39,146 bases of DNA from assembly GCA_022361295.1 (NCBI GenBank), contig JAKSBD010000043.1, forward strand, positions 1-39,146. Reading direction: 5' to 3'. Positions 17,449 to 28,011 of the stretch are shown piece by piece. The translations under genes were made by a program, and so were the position numbers. The stretch's first letter is position 1. Every line of letters starts with the position of its first letter. A model generated the notes under the pieces. It saw only the letters and a list, made by a program, of their open reading frames with translations. It was not told the DNA's origin and did not search any database. The stretch comes from Bacteroidales bacterium. Lineage in GTDB: Bacteria; Bacteroidota; Bacteroidia; Bacteroidales; Marinilabiliaceae.

Positions 17449-20400
17449 TTATTGCAAACTAAAATCTGATGACTCATCAGGCTCGACTGTTGTTTTTCGG
17501 GTAGGAGGCATTACTACCCCGATACCTTTTTGCCCATCAATCTTAACACTACAAATTTCATTTAACCTGACATGGCGTATATATTCATCTTCATAAACAG
17601 CCGGCAATCCATCAAGATACTCCGAATTAATATATCCATCGCCAATAGACGGTGTAACAGTAAAATAGCCAACACGAAGGCTCGTCAGGTTTTGAAAGAA
17701 ATGGGTACCCTGGCTTGGATCAACCCGGTAATTTTCAAGACCCATTTCTACAATTAAACGTGCGCCTGAAATTTGCGTCCATTTAACCGGCACGCCCAAC
17801 CAGGGATCCTGCGATCCCCAACGGCCAGGGCCAATCAACACATATGGCTTGTTGTTGGCATGGAAGGGTGCATTCAATTTTTCAATGATTGGCACCAGCT
17901 TGGCATTATTGGCCGGATTAAAATTATCTGATTTAATGTAGATGATATCCTGAATATCATCAATCACACCATTACCCAATGCCGATTTGGAATGTACTAA
18001 TGTATCTTCAGGCTTAATCTCTTCAAGCTTTTCAGTGATTGACTCTTTTGAATCAACAATAGGTCGAATTTGAAGCAGGTAAAAAACAGGTAGCTGGCCC
18101 GGAGGCACCTGCAGGTCGACAGCAAACTCCACCTCAACCGGCTGATTCATCTCTTTCTGACCAATCTCCAGTACCTTTTCGATGATAGGTGCCAATGGAA
18201 AAGCATCGTACTTCAATACATTGGCAAAGGTTATCAACCGAAGACCTTTAGCGGTTAAACCATCGCGAATCATGTGATTATTATAGTCGTATACAGAACC
18301 TAACCAGCGCAGAGTCCCATGGGCCTCGGCCGTTTTTAAGTCCAGCTTCACTATATTGATTGAATCATTGACTGAAGGCGAAAAACTGGAGGATTTCATA
18401 TCTAAGGCAAAGAAGCTCTTTTGCGTTTCACGCACAGCCATATCGGTACTTGACAGCTGGAGTATTTTTTGCGGATACTTAGGCGAAAACCTCAGTGAGG
18501 CACTACCCTCAACAATATGTTTCCCCAAGCCCATGGCCACATTGACAGTACCGTCTTCAGCTTTCTCAGGCTCTATAGGGTAAAAATTAACCGAGCGCCC
18601 CACACCTGAAATAGTAGGATAAAAAACATCACCATGCCTCTGTCCTACAACTTCCTGAAGAACAATGCCCATTCGCTCCTCGTCAATTACATTCATGGTG
18701 GCCTCCATATAGCGCTTACTGGAGTTATAAAAGGCTGATGCGTAAACACATTTTATGGCATCGCACAATTGATCAAGTACGATGTTTTCAACATCACTAT
18801 TGGCAACCATATAGGTAGAGTAAATACCCGCAAAAGGTTGATAATGGCTATCCTCCAGCACACTTGATGAGCGAACGGCAATCGGGCCTTTTGAAATTGA
18901 TATCAGTTTATATAAATCGCCATGAATTCGCTCCGGTAAACGCGATTTCACAAAGGCATGTAATATTTCCTCATCACTGGCCTCTGATAAAGCCAGAGGG
19001 TATAGCTCATTTACCTCCATAAACTCTTCAAACACATCGGTACTCAATACCACTGTTCGCGGAATAGTAACAATTACATTATCCAGTGCATGAAACTCGT
19101 TATATTTTTTAATCAAGAGGTTAAGAAATGCCAGGCCCCGGGCTTTACCGCCAATTGTACCATCGCCGATACGCGTAAAGGTCAGGTATTCATCGAATTT
19201 ATCGCGATAAAACTTTGCAATTACACCGCGGGCCTTGCTGAATCTGAAGTTGGCAATCGTATCAAACAAAAAGCGTTTTGTAGCATCAAGGTCACCAAAG
19301 TCCTCCACTTTTAAATATTTAATCACTTCGGCAACTGCAAACAGAGCACGAGCATTCAGCCATTTGGAGACATGGTCGCGCTGAAAATGATAGAAAAGCG
19401 ATTCATCTGGTATTTGAAACAGTTTTTCCTGCAACTCTTTCAGGTTACTTACACGTCCTACCTCCTCACCTGTTTTGGGGTCGACAAAAACAAAATCGCC
19501 AAAAGCCAGGTATTTATTAATAAAATGCTTGAGACGACGCAATAATGATGACGAGTGTTTAAATAAGAACCCAACCCTAAGATCCTTGGCTACAGACTCC
19601 AGGCTCCTATTTGATGATTGCAGTAAAAAGGGCATGTATTTGTTGCGCTCCTTGACATGCCTGGCCAGCTTAATACCCGCCTCAGTATCTTTTATACCTC
19701 CTTTATTATATGATACATCGGAAATGATTCCCAACAGATTGTCCTCGTATTTTTCATAAAGTTCAACCGCCTCTTCATAGGTTCGTGCCAACAGTATTTT
19801 GGGGCGTCCCCGCATGCGCATCATCTTCTGGTGCTCATTCAAACCTTCATCCATAAACTTTTTTGCCTGCTTTAGGATGATTCGATATATCAGTGGCAAA
19901 TAGCTAGAGTAAAAACGGACCGAATCTTCAACCAATAGAATGGTTTGCACCCCTACCTCCTCTACATCATGTTCCACATTCATCTCATCCTCAATCAGCT
20001 TGATAATGGCAAGCATTATATCGGCATTACCCAGCCAGCAAAACACATAGTCAATGGCACTGGTATCTTCGCGACTCATGCGAACTGACACTTCACGTGA
20101 AAAAGGCGTTAACACAACAATTGGAATAGACTCGTATGATTCCTTAACCTTTTTAGCCATTGAAAAAGGATCCATACCACCAATACTCAGCATGGTAATG
20201 ACCAGATCAATTTGGTCGTATTTTAATACTTCAAGTGCTTCTTCAGATGTTTCAACATGAATAAATTGTGGCGGATACCGAAGGTTAAGCGATACATATT
20301 CGTTAAAAATCTGTTCATCAATCCGCCCGTCTTCATCCAGCATAAAGGCATCATATCCGCTACAGATAAGTAATACTTTATGAATACGTTTCTGCATAAG

Positions 20401-20460
20401 GTGCCCAAAGGGCGTATCAGAAAAATAACTTGCTTGTTGTATATTAATTGGTTTAGTCAT
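17449..20460 (-). CDS. Tandem receiver-like domains fused to PEP synthase/PPDK N-terminal (ATP-grasp, PPDK_N) domain protein
   Basis: VQTILLVEDSVRFY...GIISDVSY receiver motifs; GTIGGKARGLAF and GPIAVRSSSVLEDSHYQPFAGIYSTY PPDK_N motifs. Confidence 0.85.
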   Translation of the reverse strand: MTKPINIQQASYFSDTPFGHLMQKRIHKVLLICSGYDAFMLDEDGRIDEQIFNEYVSLNLRYPPQFIHVETSEEALEVLKYDQIDLVITMLSIGGMDPFSMAKKVKESYESIPIVVLTPFSREVSVRMSREDTSAIDYVFCWLGNADIMLAIIKLIEDEMNVEHDVEEVGVQTILLVEDSVRFYSSYLPLIYRIILKQAKKFMDEGLNEHQKMMRMRGRPKILLARTYEEAVELYEKYEDNLLGIISDVSYNKGGIKDTEAGIKLARHVKERNKYMPFLLQSSNRSLESVAKDLRVGFLFKHSSSLLRRLKHFINKYLAFGDFVFVDPKTGEEVGRVSNLKELQEKLFQIPDESLFYHFQRDHVSKWLNARALFAVAEVIKYLKVEDFGDLDATKRFLFDTIANFRFSKARGVIAKFYRDKFDEYLTFTRIGDGTIGGKARGLAFLNLLIKKYNEFHALDNVIVTIPRTVVLSTDVFEEFMEVNELYPLALSEASDEEILHAFVKSRLPERIHGDLYKLISISKGPIAVRSSSVLEDSHYQPFAGIYSTYMVANSDVENIVLDQLCDAIKCVYASAFYNSSKRYMEATMNVIDEERMGIVLQEVVGQRHGDVFYPTISGVGRSVNFYPIEPEKAEDGTVNVAMGLGKHIVEGSASLRFSPKYPQKILQLSSTDMAVRETQKSFFALDMKSSSFSPSVNDSINIVKLDLKTAEAHGTLRWLGSVYDYNNHMIRDGLTAKGLRLITFANVLKYDAFPLAPIIEKVLEIGQKEMNQPVEVEFAVDLQVPPGQLPVFYLLQIRPIVDSKESITEKLEEIKPEDTLVHSKSALGNGVIDDIQDIIYIKSDNFNPANNAKLVPIIEKLNAPFHANNKPYVLIGPGRWGSQDPWLGVPVKWTQISGARLIVEMGLENYRVDPSQGTHFFQNLTSLRVGYFTVTPSIGDGYINSEYLDGLPAVYEDEYIRHVRLNEICSVKIDGQKGIGVVMPPTRKTTVEPDESSDFSLQ

Positions 20461-20476
20461 TCGTTATATCTTCTTC

Positions 20477-20507
20477 AGACCTTAAGGTTTAAAAAACCTT
20501 ATGGTCT
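20477..20507. repeat. Hairpin AGACCTTAAGGTT/AACCTTATGGTCT, related to the hairpin at 26706-26736
   Basis: 13-bp inverted repeat with one mismatch; shares TTCAGACCTTAAGGTTT with the downstream copy. Confidence 0.5.
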
Positions 20508-20695
20508 ACATGTTAATTAATCTTTCAATCGCAAGGTAGTCAACCTCTGATTTATGATACGAAATAAATCCATTACTTCCGTCAAAAATATCCAACAACC
20601 TTGTATCACTTTGGTTTCGTTGCCTTGAGACTAATAATGGTATGTTATGTATCTTCAGACCTTTAGATCTAACTTGTAATAGTTTGATTTCAATT

Positions 20696-22552
20696 TTACC
20701 CTTCTAAAGTAATAATTGCTTTTCGTTTTTTACCATCTAAGCGCACCACCAATGGTTTTTCGAAACGAACATGGCGACAAAAAAGCGTTTGTTCAACCAG
20801 GCGAGCCTCTGATAAAGCGTCCCATTTAATAAACGATGATTTATCACTTTTAACAACCGAACAATAGCCAACCTGCATACTTGTAACATTATGAAAAAAA
20901 TGTGATCCCCCGGATGCCTCTAAGGGAAACTCATCCAGATCAGTCTTCACAATGACCTTAGCTTCTGATATTTGTGTCCACCCCACAGGAATACCAATCC
21001 ATGGATCACGTGTCCCCCACCTGCCGGGACCAATTAAAAGATAAGGCCGTTTCTCAACTTTCATTTTACGATTAAGCAGTTCAATCTCTTTAGCTATTTC
21101 CCGGGTTTGCGACTTATCAAAATTAGCACTGTCAACATAAATAACATCGTAAATGGTTTTCACTTTCCCATTCCCCATGCTTTGTGCCGACTGAAGGATA
21201 ATTTGTTTCTCATTGATGCGCTTCATATTAATACTATAATTTTGAGCACCACCCATCAATGGTTTTATCTGCAACAAATAAAAGGTTGCCCGCCCCTGTT
21301 GATCTTTCTTCAAGTCAACTGCAAATTCAATTTCAACAGGTGCGCCCATGGCTTCTTTAACAACATCAAGGACGACTTCAATAGCTCTGGGCAGTGGAAT
21401 GTATTTATACTTAAGAATATCGGCAAAGTTTAATATACGTGGCCCCGCTGACTCTAAGCCTGATTCAATAGTATTGTTATCAGGGTGATAAACCGATGCC
21501 AGGTGACGCAAGGCACCATGCATCTCCGCATCATAAATATCCAACCGTTTAAGGCCGGCTGTCTCACCTTCCAGCAGATTTAAACCCTTTTTGTCTAAAT
21601 CGATGGCATAAAATTCCGTTTGCGAATTTTTCATCTGGTCTTTGGGTGAGTTATTATCCAAGTCGGGATATACCGGGCAAAATCGTAAAGCCTTCTCACC
21701 ATCAACAACGTACTTCCCAAAGCCCAAAGCCATCACCGCAAAGCCATCCTCAGGATTCATATGACTAAAAGAATAGTAGTTATATGACTGAGCGACTCCA
21801 CTTATATGTGGATAAAAAACCTTGTCATACTTCTGACCAACAGCCTCCTGAATAACCACTGCCATCTTTTCCTCTTCAATCTTAAAATCAACAGCCTCGG
21901 TAAAAGCACGTGCATTATCACTAAAAACAGAGGCAAAAACTAACTTAACAGCATTACATAGTTCTCCCAACCGTTTTTCATCCGATTCCGCATTATTGGG
22001 CAGAAGGTAAGTCTCAAAAACCCCTGCAAAAGGTTGCTTCTGGCTATCTTCAAGCATACCCGATGAGCGCACTGCTATGGGACCTGTAAACATTTTAAGC
22101 AGCCGCCTTAGTCTCTGAACCAGCGACATAGATAGTTCACCGCCTAAAAACAGTTTCTTTATTTGATGATAACTTAAGTTTCGGAATATGAGCTCACGGA
22201 AGTTATTTCGCTCCATAAACAACTCAAACTCATCCGTTCCAATTACTGTTGTTCGTGGCGTTCGAATATTTATACCTGGCACATGTGCTGAGAAATCAAA
22301 ATTAAAAAGCAAGGTGTTGATAAATGACAAACCACGTCCTTTACCTCCCAAAGAACCACCTGATAAACTAACAATATTGGTCGAACCAACCGTTTCCACT
22401 TCATCAAAGTCAATTACTTTACCCTGATTCTTTTCTTCACGATGCCGTGTTATCACTTCCAGCAGGTAAGAGCGAATCTCTTCGGCCTCTTCAAAATCAG
22501 TAATTCGATAAGGCGCTATTTTACGCGACATCTTAATTTCACCACGGGCCAT
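20696..22552 (-). CDS. PEP synthase/PPDK N-terminal (ATP-grasp) domain protein, apparent C-terminal half of a split gene
   Basis: GSLGGKGRGLSFI, GPIAVRSSGMLEDSQKQPFAGVFETY; homologous along its length to the C-terminal part of the 17449..20460 product. Confidence 0.85.
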   Translation of the reverse strand: MARGEIKMSRKIAPYRITDFEEAEEIRSYLLEVITRHREEKNQGKVIDFDEVETVGSTNIVSLSGGSLGGKGRGLSFINTLLFNFDFSAHVPGINIRTPRTTVIGTDEFELFMERNNFRELIFRNLSYHQIKKLFLGGELSMSLVQRLRRLLKMFTGPIAVRSSGMLEDSQKQPFAGVFETYLLPNNAESDEKRLGELCNAVKLVFASVFSDNARAFTEAVDFKIEEEKMAVVIQEAVGQKYDKVFYPHISGVAQSYNYYSFSHMNPEDGFAVMALGFGKYVVDGEKALRFCPVYPDLDNNSPKDQMKNSQTEFYAIDLDKKGLNLLEGETAGLKRLDIYDAEMHGALRHLASVYHPDNNTIESGLESAGPRILNFADILKYKYIPLPRAIEVVLDVVKEAMGAPVEIEFAVDLKKDQQGRATFYLLQIKPLMGGAQNYSINMKRINEKQIILQSAQSMGNGKVKTIYDVIYVDSANFDKSQTREIAKEIELLNRKMKVEKRPYLLIGPGRWGTRDPWIGIPVGWTQISEAKVIVKTDLDEFPLEASGGSHFFHNVTSMQVGYCSVVKSDKSSFIKWDALSEARLVEQTLFCRHVRFEKPLVVRLDGKKRKAIITLEG

Positions 22553-24909
22553 CAGCCATAACGAAAATGATTTTTACGTGCATGATAGACTATGGACTCA
22601 ACGGGTACCTTGCGCATGGTGCGTTCAAACTCTTTGAGGTTTCGGGCCACAGCAATTGTCCGGCCATGGGCATCTTTATAGGCAAAGTTTCCAAATCCCA
22701 GGTAGTGCCTGATAAAGGTTTTAATATCCTGCATCAGACTCTCGGAGTACTTGTTGATAAAAACGGTCTTCAACTCGTAAGCATCCTGCGAATATTCAAT
22801 TTTTGATGACTGTAAAATAACTGGCAGATCTTTGATTTGTGTCTTGACATAATTAACCAATTCAAAACCGGCATTTGCATCCAGCCGTCCATTTTTAGAA
22901 AATTCAACATCAGATATCAGACAAAGTAAAAAGTCACGGTATTTCTCAAACAGATCCTGGGCCTCCTCATAGGTTCTTGCCAACAGAACTTTAGGACGGG
23001 CTTTTAAACGCAGTACAGCATACAGTTCATCCTCCTTTACATCTTCTATTAGGCGTTTGGTTTGCTCCAGCACACTGGCATACAACAATGGTAAGTATTT
23101 AGAATAATAACGTACCGAATCCTCAACCAAAAGAATAACACGTGCCAAACCTATTTCAGTGTCATTCTCCACATTTACCTTATCCTCCAGGTGAAACACC
23201 ATTGATGAAAACACCTTAGGATCTCCATTCCACACAAAAATCTCATCCAGAACACCAAGCTCACGCTGCCTTCGCTGGAAATACGGAATATCACTATCAT
23301 TATTCAGCAACATAAATATTGGAATGTAAGGGTATTCTTTTTTTACCAACTGACTCAAATCAATGGGTGAATGCTTTTCAACGCCAACCATTACAATAAT
23401 CAGGTCATAATGCTTTTCGCTCAATTTGGCCATCGCTTCCTCATAGGTTGTCACTCCTGTAACCCGGGGAACCAATGATAAATGCAACTGATAAAAGCCT
23501 CCCATTACCTGCTCTGTAAATCGCCCTTCATTTTCAATGGCATAAGCATCATAAAGTGTTGCAACCAGCAGTATCTCTTTTACCTTAAAAGGCATCAGAT
23601 CGTGATAAATATCGCGTACTGCGTTATTGCGGTGCATAAAATTCTGAAGCAGATGTTTACTATTGGTCGATTCAGGCTTATCAAGTATCTGCGGTTTATA
23701 GTTAGCTACTCCTGCCGAACGTTTTACTTTCTCCATCAGGTTGCGGGCAGCCATGCCATTCAAAAAGCCTACAATCAAATTACAGAGGTTTTTAATTAAA
23801 TCGTTCTCCTCATTCAAAAACAACTCCTCCTGTGTTTTAGCCAACTCTTTTAAGTAATAGATTTCAATCGCCCCCTTTTTACCATTAATAGTTTCGTATT
23901 GATGGCGTAAAAGCCATGGCGTTTTTATAAATCCCGGACTCAGGTATTCCTGGTCGTCAAACGTAATTCGTGCCACAGAATAATCCGGATGTTGCATACC
24001 GGCCGGAATCTTTTCAACAATATGACTCAAGGTATAGGCAACAGGCATGTTTAAGGCTATAATACGCGATGTTTCATTAATCGTATTTAATTCCTTTACT
24101 CTTTCCTGTTTATCAAATTTATCTTCCGCGGCTACTTGCCTGTTTATAAAATCACTTATTAAACGCGAAAGGTTAATCAGTAAGTCCCTTTCTTCAGACA
24201 AAAACGGATCGCCTTGCAGAGAAGGAAATTCCTTGACATAGAAAACATCAATAGAACCTGATAAACCATCCAGCGTTTGAAAGCGCTGGGTCTGCACCCA
24301 CTCGGTTTCCATAAAATGATCACTTCTATACTCCTTATCCTGAAAAGTAATGCGGGCGACTGTAAATTCGGGATATTGCCAGCCCAGAGGTAAAATAAAT
24401 ACTACCTGCTGCAAAACATCATCAACCGATTTACCTTCATTTATAATTTGCGTGGTTCTGTTTATAGTAGATAGTTCCTTTAATCGCTCTAATGATTCTG
24501 AATGGTTTAGCTCAGCAACAATCCTGTTAATATAACCAGATAACAAGCGTACCAATTGATTTAACAGAGCCCGCTCTTCCCTTGAGAAAGGGCCCTCATC
24601 CCTGTTTTCGTGTTCTGTCAGATAAAACACATCGATCACCCCTTTTTCTCCATCAATGGTTGTAAAGCGCTCAGTTAATCCGTGCCGGGTTTCAACAAAA
24701 CCTTCTGTCTCAATCTGCTGATTTCGATAACGGATACGCACAACAGCATCATCAAACTTAAATCCCCTGCGTAACACTTCGCTGATATCTTCAAGGGTAT
24801 GGTCAATATCATTCTCCAGTTGAATAATTTCGCTTATCTGCCTTAATGTATCCAAAACACGTTGCGAGGCAGCATTAGACTCTGATATTTGCTGATGATG
24901 TAGTGACAT
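22552..24909 (-). CDS. Three tandem GAF-like repeats plus two receiver-like domains, apparent N-terminal half of a split gene
   Basis: Three ~125-aa repeats (e.g. LPLGWQYPEFTVARITFQDKEYRS..., IPAGMQHPDYSVARITFDDQEYLS...), then ARVILLVEDSVRYY...CLISDVEFSK. ORF open to 24984; ATG at 24909 (MSLHHQQ) is the likelier start. Confidence 0.8.
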   Translation of the reverse strand: MSLHHQQISESNAASQRVLDTLRQISEIIQLENDIDHTLEDISEVLRRGFKFDDAVVRIRYRNQQIETEGFVETRHGLTERFTTIDGEKGVIDVFYLTEHENRDEGPFSREERALLNQLVRLLSGYINRIVAELNHSESLERLKELSTINRTTQIINEGKSVDDVLQQVVFILPLGWQYPEFTVARITFQDKEYRSDHFMETEWVQTQRFQTLDGLSGSIDVFYVKEFPSLQGDPFLSEERDLLINLSRLISDFINRQVAAEDKFDKQERVKELNTINETSRIIALNMPVAYTLSHIVEKIPAGMQHPDYSVARITFDDQEYLSPGFIKTPWLLRHQYETINGKKGAIEIYYLKELAKTQEELFLNEENDLIKNLCNLIVGFLNGMAARNLMEKVKRSAGVANYKPQILDKPESTNSKHLLQNFMHRNNAVRDIYHDLMPFKVKEILLVATLYDAYAIENEGRFTEQVMGGFYQLHLSLVPRVTGVTTYEEAMAKLSEKHYDLIIVMVGVEKHSPIDLSQLVKKEYPYIPIFMLLNNDSDIPYFQRRQRELGVLDEIFVWNGDPKVFSSMVFHLEDKVNVENDTEIGLARVILLVEDSVRYYSKYLPLLYASVLEQTKRLIEDVKEDELYAVLRLKARPKVLLARTYEEAQDLFEKYRDFLLCLISDVEFSKNGRLDANAGFELVNYVKTQIKDLPVILQSSKIEYSQDAYELKTVFINKYSESLMQDIKTFIRHYLGFGNFAYKDAHGRTIAVARNLKEFERTMRKVPVESIVYHARKNHFRYG

Positions 24910-25192
24910 TGTTATGAGGTCATGAATGCATAAGTTACGTAAAAAGAAACACAAGTGCTTATATACCTCACTGTATAAAAGCAATTTAATTCAAATTTTT
25001 ATATAGTATAATAATCGCGATTGAATAATTTATTCCTTAACTTTTTTTACGGAAAGCAGCCTAAAAACACAATCCTGATTTATAACTGAAAGCATGCAAT
25101 AAGGGAGCAATCTATAAAAACATTATGGATAAACCATTTGCAAAAGCCAAACACAGAGACACTGAGTCGCAGAGTTTTATAACAGGAGACTA

Positions 25193-26680
<1,488 letters not shown>

Positions 26681-26705
26681 ACTAAGGTAAAATCCCATAC
26701 TATTC

Positions 26706-26739
26706 AGACCTTAAGGTTTCAGTAACCTTAAGGTCTTTT
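26706..26739 (+). terminator. Rho-independent terminator downstream of gdhA
   Basis: AGACCTTAAGGTT TCAGT AACCTTAAGGTCT TTT, perfect 13-bp stem. Confidence 0.8.
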
Positions 26740-26791
26740 CGTTTATAAATGATTACATTTAAGAACGAATAACTTTCAATAAACCCATGGT

Positions 26792-27316
26792 ATGAAATAC
26801 ATAGCACTTTGCAGTCTGTTAGTTTTGTTAGCCTGTCAGCAAAAGCAAGACAATACTAAACACCATCATCACTTTTCGTTCGAGTTAGATACGCGAGTAC
26901 CAGGTGAGCCTGAAGCAGTGTACGATAAGTTGACTGGAGACATTAGTCCCTGGTGGGATCATACTTTCTCAGGCAACCCTCATCAATTATATATTGAAGC
27001 TAAACCTGGAGGCGGTTTTTACGAAATATTTGATGAATCGGGTGATGGCATTCGTCATGCGGTTGTAACAGGCGCGCAAAGAGGCAAACTTCTTCGTATG
27101 GAAGGCCCCCTTGGCTTAGCCGGACATGCCCTTACTCTCGTTACTACTTACCACTTGTCAGCAGTCAATGATTCAACACATTTAAAAGTGGAGGTACATG
27201 GTGCCGGCGAATATGAGGATGAGTGGCCTGAAGTAATAGAAAACGTGTGGAAGCATTTTATTATTGAGCAATTTAAACCGTATTGGGAGGAAAAATACAA
27301 GATTTATATGAATTGA
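26792..27316 (+). CDS. SRPBCC (START-like) family lipoprotein
   Basis: Lipobox LVLLACQQ; FELDTRVPGEPEAVYDKLTGDISPWWDHTFS...KPGGGFYEIFDESG...VTGAQRGKLLRMEGPLGL. Confidence 0.7.
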   Translation: MKYIALCSLLVLLACQQKQDNTKHHHHFSFELDTRVPGEPEAVYDKLTGDISPWWDHTFSGNPHQLYIEAKPGGGFYEIFDESGDGIRHAVVTGAQRGKLLRMEGPLGLAGHALTLVTTYHLSAVNDSTHLKVEVHGAGEYEDEWPEVIENVWKHFIIEQFKPYWEEKYKIYMN

Positions 27317-27420
27317 TAAGGCGTTTTATTCACCTGCTCTCTTTCGCAAGGGTGAATTTGTCATCTAATTCAAATTGAAACTAATTCAATCATATATTAA
27401 CAAGACTGGTGACAGACTTA

Positions 27421-27505
27421 AAAATGTAGCGTGGTTTGAACAAAAAACACGCTACATTTTCACCAAAAACACGCTTGCTTTTTAAAAAATTGAGCGTGTT
27501 TTTTT
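27421..27505. terminator. Pair of adjacent hairpin terminators sharing the same stem core, between convergent genes
   Basis: AAAATGTAGCGTG/CACGCTACATTTT (27421-27460), then AAAAACACGCT/AGCGTGTTTTTTT (27465-27505). Confidence 0.7.
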
Positions 27506-27549
27506 AGACTCTCATTAATGATCTCAATATAGGAGACTTACCTCTGATG

Positions 27550-27969
27550 TTATTTTAACACCTCATCCAGAATAAGGTTAAATTCTTTAACATCTTTGCC
27601 TCCGACATTTTTAGAGATTAACTCGCCGTTTGCATTAAAAAACAGCATTGTTGGAAACCCTTTTATTTGATGTACTTCTCTCGCTCTTTTTTCTAAGCTT
27701 TTATCTTTTATTGGATCTAACTTTATAGAAATAAAATTCTTATTCATTTTATCTGCAATACTATCATTGGTATATACAGACATTTCCATCATTCTGCAAG
27801 GGGCACATCCTTTGGTTGTATAGTTTACAAACACTTGTTTTCCTTCTTGCATTGCTTGTTCAAAAGCTTGTTCAAAACTAACATCCAAAAATCTAACGCC
27901 TTCTTTATTTTGAGCTGTACAAATTTCTAAACTGAAGAATAACAATAAAGCAACAACTAAATTTTTCAT
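27550..27969 (-). CDS. Thioredoxin family protein
   Basis: Signal peptide; VNYTTKGCAPCRMMEMSVY...IKGFPTMLFFNANGELI. Confidence 0.85.
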   Translation of the reverse strand: MKNLVVALLLFFSLEICTAQNKEGVRFLDVSFEQAFEQAMQEGKQVFVNYTTKGCAPCRMMEMSVYTNDSIADKMNKNFISIKLDPIKDKSLEKRAREVHQIKGFPTMLFFNANGELISKNVGGKDVKEFNLILDEVLK

Positions 27970-28011
27970 CTTTTTCCTATATAAATATTACTATACGTTT
28001 TAAATCTTATC

